From assembly GCF_001426665.1 (NCBI RefSeq), contig NZ_LMEY01000032.1:1-64000 (forward strand): a stretch of DNA of 64,000 nucleotides, in the 5' to 3' direction. A program made the translations under genes and the position numbers. The first letter of the stretch is position 1; each line of letters starts with the position of its first letter. This document shows positions 59,104 through 64,000 of the stretch, one piece after another. Source of the stretch: Rhizobium sp. Root1334. Lineage in GTDB: Bacteria; Pseudomonadota; Alphaproteobacteria; Rhizobiales; Rhizobiaceae. The notes under the pieces are model-generated. The model ran no database searches, was not told where the DNA came from, and was given only the letters and a program-made list of their open reading frames with translations.

Positions 59104-59105
59104 TT

Positions 59106-59192
59106 CTACATCCCGATGACAATGATCGAAAAGCTGGCGATGAACATGGCGATGGAGGTCAAAGCGGCGAGATCACGAATGAAGTCAGTCAT
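59106..59192 (-). CDS. 28-residue membrane peptide under SOS control (SidA-like by size and control)
   Basis: The frame starts at ATG 59190-59192 and ends at TAG 59106-59108, encoding 28 residues. It has a short polar N-terminus MTDFIRDLAALTS and a hydrophobic segment IAMFIASFSIIVIGM, a single membrane span. AAGGGAG 7 nt upstream is a strong ribosome-binding site. A promoter with TTGACG and CAATAT spaced 17 nt overlaps a perfect LexA box. The nearest functional analogue is Caulobacter SidA, a 29-residue SOS-induced inner-membrane inhibitor of division; homology is not shown. It is far below usual gene-calling limits and is easily missed. dnaE follows 176 bp downstream. Confidence 0.75.
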   Translation of the reverse strand: MTDFIRDLAALTSIAMFIASFSIIVIGM

Positions 59193-59220
59193 TGGTTGGC
59201 TCCCTTTCCTTTATGTTCTT

Positions 59221-59249
59221 ATATTGTTCCATATTTGTTCATGCGTCAA
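59221..59249 (-). promoter_or_regulatory. SOS promoter of the 28-codon gene (LexA box inside the spacer)
   Basis: On the minus strand the sequence reads TTGACG (59249-59244), 17 nt, CAATAT (59226-59221). The box GAAC-AAATATG-GAAC (59240-59226), equal to GTTC-N7-GTTC on the other strand, fills the spacer and touches the -10 element. LexA binding there would block RNA polymerase. Confidence 0.85.
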
Positions 59250-59391
59250 GCAGCAACAGCAAATCTTCTGCTGCCAGGAAACAGAGATGGTAAACACTTT
59301 CTGACCGCCTTTGCGGCAAGGTAACCCGGCATCTGGACGTCAGCAGGCAGGCCAACTAGTCTGGCCGGCAATGCAAATCGGGGGATGATTG

Positions 59392-59973
59392 ATGAAGATG
59401 TCACTGGCCGTCATGACGGCACTGCTCGGCCTATCTGCCACGACGGCGCAGGCTGCGGAAACCATCGACCCGGATCGGATCGCTTTCGCTGCGACGGGCG
59501 ATTGGGACAAGGACGGCAGCTCCGACCTCGCCATGCTGGTGGCCCCGGCCGAAGGGAGCGACGAGGACCACGCAGTCTACATCTATCTCAATGACGGCGA
59601 CACCGGCCGGCTGAAACTGAAGAGCGTTGTACCGAACAAGGTCTGGGGAGACCTGACCATGGTCGGACGGGCGCCATCGATCACTGCGCTTGCGAACGGC
59701 TCGATCCTGATCACCACCCACAACGATTCCGTCGGCCGCGACCGCTGGGAACAGAAGCTGACGATTGCCTATCGCAACTTCGATTTCGCCGTCGCCGGAT
59801 ATACCTATGCGTCCTATGACACGCTCAACCCGGATGATACCACGGACTGCGATTTCAACGTATTGACCGGCAAGGGTATGCGTAACGGCAAGCCGGTCGC
59901 GATCACCGGCGAGCTGATCTTCCTCAAGGACTGGACGGATGATCGAGGTCAAAGCATGTGCGGGCTTGAATAG
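59392..59973 (+). CDS. Secreted protein with FG-GAP/VCBS-like motif
   Basis: The 193-residue protein starts at ATG 59392, with GGGGGA 6 nt upstream. Residues 1-20 are a signal peptide (MKMSLAVMTALLGLSATTAQ). The first part of the mature domain has ATGDWDKDGSSDLAMLVAP, a calcium-binding D-x-D-x-D-G-x-x-D loop like that of FG-GAP/VCBS repeats. Two cysteines (TDCDF, SMCGLE) may form a disulfide. Its function is unknown. Confidence 0.82.
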   Translation: MKMSLAVMTALLGLSATTAQAAETIDPDRIAFAATGDWDKDGSSDLAMLVAPAEGSDEDHAVYIYLNDGDTGRLKLKSVVPNKVWGDLTMVGRAPSITALANGSILITTHNDSVGRDRWEQKLTIAYRNFDFAVAGYTYASYDTLNPDDTTDCDFNVLTGKGMRNGKPVAITGELIFLKDWTDDRGQSMCGLE

Positions 59974-60011
59974 AGCCAGCCCGGTGCCTGTCAAAGCGGG
60001 CAGCGGCTAGA

Positions 60012-60695
60012 TTAAAGCTCGACGACCTTGCCGTCCTCGATTGTGACGCGGCGGTCCATGCGGGAGGCCAGTTCATAATTGTGCGTGGCGATCATTGCCG
60101 CCAGGCCCGACTGGCGCACCAATGCTTCCAATGCCTCGAAGACATAGCCGGCGGTTTCCGGATCGAGGTTACCGGTCGGCTCGTCAGCTAGGAGAACCAG
60201 CGGCGCATTGGCAACGGCGCGGGCAATGGCGACGCGCTGCTGCTCGCCGCCGGACAGCTCCGAGGGACGGTGTTCGGCACGGTGGCCGATGCGCATGTAA
60301 TCCAGCAATGCGGCCGCGCGTTCACGCGCCTCGGCCTTGTTAAGACCGGCAATCAGCTGCGGCATCATGATGTTTTCGATCGCCGTGAATTCCGGCAGCA
60401 GATGATGGAACTGGTAGACGAAGCCGATGTCGTTGCGGCGGATTGCCGTGCGCTTCTCGTCGCCAAGCGCGCCGCAGGATTGGCCGTTGATCAGGACTTC
60501 GCCGCCGTCGGGACGTTCCAGCAGCCCAGCCAGATGCAACAGCGTCGATTTACCGGTGCCGGACGGGGCAACAAGCGCCACAGTCTGCCCGCCATAAAGC
60601 GAAAAGTCCGCCCCCTTGAGGATCGACAGGGTTTCGTCGCCCTGGCTGTAATGGCGTTCGACGCCGGAAAGCTGCAATGCCACGCGCGCATTCAT
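60012..60695 (-). CDS. lolD: Lipoprotein-releasing ABC transporter, ATP-binding subunit LolD
   Basis: The 227-residue ATPase has Walker [16 protein letters not shown], the Q-loop region [20 protein letters not shown], the signature [19 protein letters not shown] and Walker [14 protein letters not shown]. With LolC it releases lipoproteins from the inner membrane for transfer to LolA. ATG 60695 begins the conserved part; a TTG at 60713, adjacent to the lolC stop, is an alternative. It follows lolC by 18 bp or less. Confidence 0.95.
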   Translation of the reverse strand: MNARVALQLSGVERHYSQGDETLSILKGADFSLYGGQTVALVAPSGTGKSTLLHLAGLLERPDGGEVLINGQSCGALGDEKRTAIRRNDIGFVYQFHHLLPEFTAIENIMMPQLIAGLNKAEARERAAALLDYMRIGHRAEHRPSELSGGEQQRVAIARAVANAPLVLLADEPTGNLDPETAGYVFEALEALVRQSGLAAMIATHNYELASRMDRRVTIEDGKVVEL

Positions 60696-60713
60696 CGTGT
60701 CTGAAATCCCCAA

Positions 60714-62021
60714 TTATTCGTAGCGCAGAGCCTGAACCGGATCGAGGCGCGAGGCGCGCCAGGCCGGAAAGATCGTGGCAAGGAAGGAAAGGCCAATGGC
60801 CATGAGGACAACCGACGTGGTCTCACCCAGGTTCATATCGGCCGGAAGCTGACTCAGGAAATAGAGCTCGGGATTGAACAGCGTCGTTCCCGAAATCCAG
60901 GAAAAGAACTGGCGGATGGACTCGATATTGAGACAAACCACAACGCCTAGAAGGACGCCTGCAATGGTTCCGACAATGCCGATCGCTGCCCCCGTCATGA
61001 AGAATATCCGCATGATGGAGCCCGACGATGCGCCCATGGTGCGCAGGATCGCGATGTCGCTGCCCTTGTCCTTCACCAGCATGATCAGGCCGGAGACGAT
61101 ATTGAGCGCCGCCACCAGAATGATCAGCGTCAGGATCATGAACATGACGTTGCGTTCGACCTGAAGGGCTGAGAAGAAGGTCTTGTTGCGATCACGCCAG
61201 TCGCTGATCAATACCTGGCGGCCGGCCGCATCCTCGATCGGCTGGCGCAACTCATCGACCAGGTCCGGGTTGGTGACGAACAGCTCGATCGACTGCGCTA
61301 TCCCTTCGGCATTGAAATAGAGCTGTGCTTCTTCCAGCGGCATGAAGATGATCGAGGCATCATATTCCGACATGCCGATCTCGAAGATCGCCGAGACAGT
61401 ATAGGCCTTGATGCGTGGATTGACGCCCATCGGCGTGATGTCGCCTTCCGGCGACACCAGCGAGATCGTACCACCAACGGTGACGCCGAGCTGTTGAGCC
61501 ATGCGCGAGCCGATCGCGACGCCAGTTCCCGCGGCATACCCGACGAGATCGCCCGCCTGAATGTGCTCGGAAATCGACTTCATCTTGGCAAGATCGTCAG
61601 CCCGCACGCCACGAACCAGCGCACCGGTACTGGCGCCTCCCTGGCCTGAGGCTAATATCTGGCCTTCGATCATCGGGATCGCCATGGTGACACCCTTGAC
61701 GCCGGAAAACTTGGTCGCGAGGTCGGCATAATTATCGAGCGGCCCATCCAGTGGCTGGACGATCATGTGGCCGTTGATGCCGAGAATACGCGAGATCAGC
61801 TCCGTGCGAAAACCGTTCATGACAGCCATGACGATGATCAGCGTCGCCACACCGAGCATGATGCCGATGAAGGAAAACCCGGCAATCACCGAAATGAACG
61901 CTTCCTTGCGGCGCGAGCGCAGATAGCGCCAGGCCACCATGCGCTCGAATGTGGAAAACGGACGGCTCGACGGCGCCTGCGCGGTCGCTGCCTTTTCCTG
62001 TTCTAGCGTCGCGGCGCTCAT
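60714..62021 (-). CDS. lolC: Lipoprotein-releasing ABC transporter permease LolC/LolE
   Basis: The 435-residue protein has four membrane helices: one after the N-terminus (FISVIAGFSFIGIMLGVATL) and three in the C-terminal half. A large periplasmic domain (about 60-280) lies between, the LolC/E (FtsX) topology. The motifs FERMVAWRYLRSRRKEAF and IAILRTMGASSGSIMRIFF are typical. Alphaproteobacteria often encode one such permease that forms a homodimer. It lies between proS and lolD, with 11 bp to proS. Confidence 0.94.
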   Translation of the reverse strand: MSAATLEQEKAATAQAPSSRPFSTFERMVAWRYLRSRRKEAFISVIAGFSFIGIMLGVATLIIVMAVMNGFRTELISRILGINGHMIVQPLDGPLDNYADLATKFSGVKGVTMAIPMIEGQILASGQGGASTGALVRGVRADDLAKMKSISEHIQAGDLVGYAAGTGVAIGSRMAQQLGVTVGGTISLVSPEGDITPMGVNPRIKAYTVSAIFEIGMSEYDASIIFMPLEEAQLYFNAEGIAQSIELFVTNPDLVDELRQPIEDAAGRQVLISDWRDRNKTFFSALQVERNVMFMILTLIILVAALNIVSGLIMLVKDKGSDIAILRTMGASSGSIMRIFFMTGAAIGIVGTIAGVLLGVVVCLNIESIRQFFSWISGTTLFNPELYFLSQLPADMNLGETTSVVLMAIGLSFLATIFPAWRASRLDPVQALRYE

Positions 62022-62032
62022 TCCCTGGTCCC

Positions 62033-63361
62033 TTATTTCGAGGCAGTCAGCTTGTTGATGGCAGCCTCGATCGTCAATGTTTCGCGGGCGCCGGTCTTGC
62101 GGTCCTTGAGCTCGACCTCGCCGTTCGCCACCGAACGTGGACCGGCAATGATCTGCGTGGGAACGCCGATCAGGTCGGCGGTCGCAAACTTGGTGCCGGC
62201 GCGATCATCCTTGTCGTCGTACAGCGTGTCGAATCCTGCCTTGTTGAGCGAAGCATAGATGGTTTCGCACGCCGCGTCGCAGGCTTCGTCACCGGACTTC
62301 ATGTTGATCACAACCGCGTCGAACGGTGCGATCGAGGCCGGCCAGATGATACCGTTCTCGTCATGCGAGGCTTCGATGATGGCTGGAACCAGCCGGGTCG
62401 GGCCGATGCCGTAGGAGCCCATGTGCACCGTGTGCTCCTTGCCGTCGGGGCCTTGAACCTTGGCGCCCATGGCTTCGGAATATTTGGTGCCGAAATAGAA
62501 GATGTGGCCAACTTCGATGCCGCGGGCCGAGACCTTCTGGGAATCGTCGATGGCGTTAAAGGCGGCTTCGTCGTGCATCTCCGAGGTGGCGGCGTAGAGC
62601 GACGTCCACTTGTCGAAGATCGCCTTCATCGCGGCTGCGTCCCAGAAATCGGTATCGTCGGCCGGAATGTCGAAATCGAGGAAGTGCTTGTGGCAGAAGA
62701 CCTCCGATTCACCGGTATCGGCAAGGATGATGAACTCGTGGCTGAGATCGCCGCCGATCGGGCCGGTATCGGCCCGCATCGGAATGGCGCGCAGGCCAAG
62801 CCGTGCGAAGGTGCGCAGGTATGCCGCGAACATGCGATTGTAGCTGTCCACGGCGCCTTCACGATTGAGGTCGAAGGAATAGGCGTCCTTCATCAGGAAT
62901 TCGCGCGAGCGCATGGTGCCGAAACGCGGACGGCGCTCGTCGCGGAACTTCAACTGGATATGATAGAGATTGAGCGGCAGATCCTTGTAGGACTTTACGT
63001 AGGAACGGAAGACGTCCGTGATCATTTCCTCGTTGGTCGGACCGTAGAGCATGTCGCGCTTGTTGCGGTCCTTGATCCGCAGCATCTCGTCGCCGTAAGC
63101 GTCGTAGCGGCCGCTTTCCTGCCAGAGTTCGGCCGATTGCAGCGTCGGCATCAGGAGTTCGACGGCGCCGGCGCGGTTCTGCTCTTCCCGGATGATCCTG
63201 GTCACCTTGTCGAGAACCCGCTTGCCGAGCGGCAGCCATGTATAGATGCCGGCCGACTGCTGGCGCACCATGCCCGCACGCAGCATCAGCCGGTGCGAAA
63301 CAATTTCCGCTTCCTTCGGGGTTTCCTTCAGAATGGGCATGAAAAAGCGGGACAGGCGCAT
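62033..63361 (-). CDS. proS: Prolyl-tRNA synthetase (short alphaproteobacterial form)
   Basis: The 442-residue class II synthetase starts [20 protein letters not shown]. Motif 1 region is [20 protein letters not shown], motif 2 [20 protein letters not shown], motif 3 [18 protein letters not shown], and an anticodon-binding domain is at the C-terminus (KLTASK end). The YbaK-like editing insertion of the long E. coli form is missing, as expected for the short form. A longer frame to 63448 is rejected. It heads proS-lolC-lolD. Confidence 0.97.
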   Translation of the reverse strand: MRLSRFFMPILKETPKEAEIVSHRLMLRAGMVRQQSAGIYTWLPLGKRVLDKVTRIIREEQNRAGAVELLMPTLQSAELWQESGRYDAYGDEMLRIKDRNKRDMLYGPTNEEMITDVFRSYVKSYKDLPLNLYHIQLKFRDERRPRFGTMRSREFLMKDAYSFDLNREGAVDSYNRMFAAYLRTFARLGLRAIPMRADTGPIGGDLSHEFIILADTGESEVFCHKHFLDFDIPADDTDFWDAAAMKAIFDKWTSLYAATSEMHDEAAFNAIDDSQKVSARGIEVGHIFYFGTKYSEAMGAKVQGPDGKEHTVHMGSYGIGPTRLVPAIIEASHDENGIIWPASIAPFDAVVINMKSGDEACDAACETIYASLNKAGFDTLYDDKDDRAGTKFATADLIGVPTQIIAGPRSVANGEVELKDRKTGARETLTIEAAINKLTASK

Positions 63362-63881
63362 GAACAGGTTCCAGAAATTAAAAGCACTTCGCACTATCTT
63401 TGGAATCGGGCGAAATAACGTTGAGCCTGCAGGCCGCGCACGCGTCAAGCGCGCAAACCGGACACTGCCGTTTGACTGTTTGCCGCGACGATCCGGCCAG
63501 CTGATTCCAGAAGGGGATGCACCGCGCTCAAGCGTTCATAGACGCTTCGCGGCAGGAAGAAAACCCGTCATCTTGTTTGGCGTAACAGGTGAAGGGACGG
63601 AGGATTTCAAGGTCCGGAAAAACAAAAATACCTGCGTCAAAAAGGCACGGTAGTAACAGGATTTTGACAGAAGTTGTCAACGGAAAAATTTTACTAGAGT
63701 GTAGCAAAAATGCAAAAAAATCGGATGACAACGCATAATGTTTGGGCTAGTTTTGGCCCACAAAAGAGGCAGGGAGATTAAATTCTTGTCGATTTCGCGG
63801 TCAAGTCTTGGGAGGATAAGATCTTAGGCGCGGTTACACGCAGCCACCGGTAACGGATAAGGATCACGCGATACTTTAAAG

Positions 63882-63909
63882 AACAAGGCTTCTGGCCTTG
63901 TTTTTTTTT
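63882..63909 (+). terminator. Strong orphan terminator
   Basis: A perfect 8-bp stem AACAAGGC / GCCTTGTT with a five-base loop is followed by nine T residues. No gene on the plus strand lies upstream within 3.9 kb, since lolD, lolC and proS are on the minus strand. Confidence 0.85.
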
Positions 63910-63935
63910 GACTTTTATACTGAAGACATCAGAAG

Positions 63936-63966
63936 AAAAAATTGATGCCGCCTGAATCGCGGCAAT
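63936..63966 (-). terminator. Possible terminator of a gene to the right of the window
   Basis: On the minus strand GCCGC-GATTCAG-GCGGC is followed by ATCAATTTTTTC. Short ATTG/CAAT flanks can extend the stem. It probably ends a transcript entering from beyond position 64000. Confidence 0.5.
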
Positions 63967-64000
63967 TCTGTGGCGCGCATATCGGGTCACCGGCCATGCA

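Larger units (their letters stand above)
63362..64000. other. Gene-poor right end with orphan transcription signals
   Basis: About 640 bp contain no convincing protein gene. There is a TTGACA sequence at 63664-63669 within a partial palindrome TTGACA-GAAG-TTGTCAA, an AT-rich stretch to 63725, a perfect plus-strand terminator at 63882-63909 and a second, weaker hairpin at 63947-63963. The minus-strand frame at 63778-63990 is not credible. The signals suggest a plus-strand transcript of about 200 nt, possibly a small RNA. Confidence 0.5.

Noticed and set aside
63778-63990. Minus-strand 70-codon frame at the right end
   Set aside because: It runs through two hairpin terminators and gives a basic, low-complexity peptide without a family.

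Overview
The window is chromosomal DNA from an alphaproteobacterium of the order Rhizobiales, most likely a Rhizobiaceae member (Rhizobium, Agrobacterium, Sinorhizobium and relatives). The reasons are high GC content, the neighbourhoods tRNA-Tyr/tRNA-Gly/tuf, accB-accC-aat-DUF2155-NDUFA12, pyrB-pyrC'-plsY-dprA-topA-rnr and pleD-divK, a RIME-type palindromic element, an RNase E with a large acidic insertion in its S1 domain, and LexA boxes of the alphaproteobacterial form GTTC-N7-GTTC. It looks like core genome: I see no phage, transposase, integrase or CRISPR array.

Layout. 1-640: the 5' end of tuf with tRNA-Gly(TCC) and tRNA-Tyr(GTA), all on the minus strand. 856-8000: rlmB, a small secreted protein, a shortened PhnA-like protein, azoR divergent from a LysR regulator, a YoaK membrane protein, tRNA-Thr(TGT), a glycosyltransferase, nadK and a secreted hypothetical. 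8071-17400: prfB, read through a programmed +1 frameshift, then mrcA (PBP1A), the amidase amiC and rne. 17550-24900: an aminotransferase, a DsbA-like oxidoreductase, aroQ-accB-accC-aat, DUF2155, NDUFA12 and two GNAT acetyltransferases. 24943-31800: gatB and gatCA on the minus strand, separated by DUF1294, an Rrf2 regulator with a thioredoxin-reductase-like flavoprotein, a YjhX toxin-family protein and two more GNATs. 31881-36350: an UPF0173 hydrolase, ruvX, two small membrane proteins, an AEC transporter and aidB. 36548-49000: pyrB with an apparently non-catalytic dihydroorotase homologue, a RIME, plsY, a frameshifted dprA, topA, rnr, DUF983, a NUDIX protein, an MFS transporter and rpmG. 49100-51600: a structured RNA candidate, pleD and divK. 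51731-59400: DUF3572, an HAD-like protein, dinB, an L,D-transpeptidase, dnaE and a 28-residue membrane peptide. 59392-64000: a secreted hypothetical, lolD, lolC, proS and a gene-poor end.

Several functions recur. Translation: tuf, tRNAs, prfB, gatCAB, proS, rpmG, rlmB. RNA decay and maturation: rne, rnr, ruvX. Envelope: mrcA, amiC, the L,D-transpeptidase, lolCD, plsY, accBC. Cell-cycle signalling: pleD and divK. Replication and DNA damage: dnaE, dinB, topA, dprA, aidB.

The most interesting signal is a small SOS module. Perfect LexA boxes lie in front of dinB (52775-52789) and in front of a 28-codon single-membrane-segment gene just upstream of dnaE (59106-59192). In size, topology and control the latter resembles the SOS-induced division inhibitor SidA of Caulobacter. 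Other points: the hairpin plus AGGAGG plus CTT-TGA cassette of prfB, a probable minus-strand sRNA at 49115-49285, a probably leaderless Rrf2 gene, the dprA frameshift, the pseudo-dihydroorotase and an overlooked 51-codon membrane ORF at 33453-33608.
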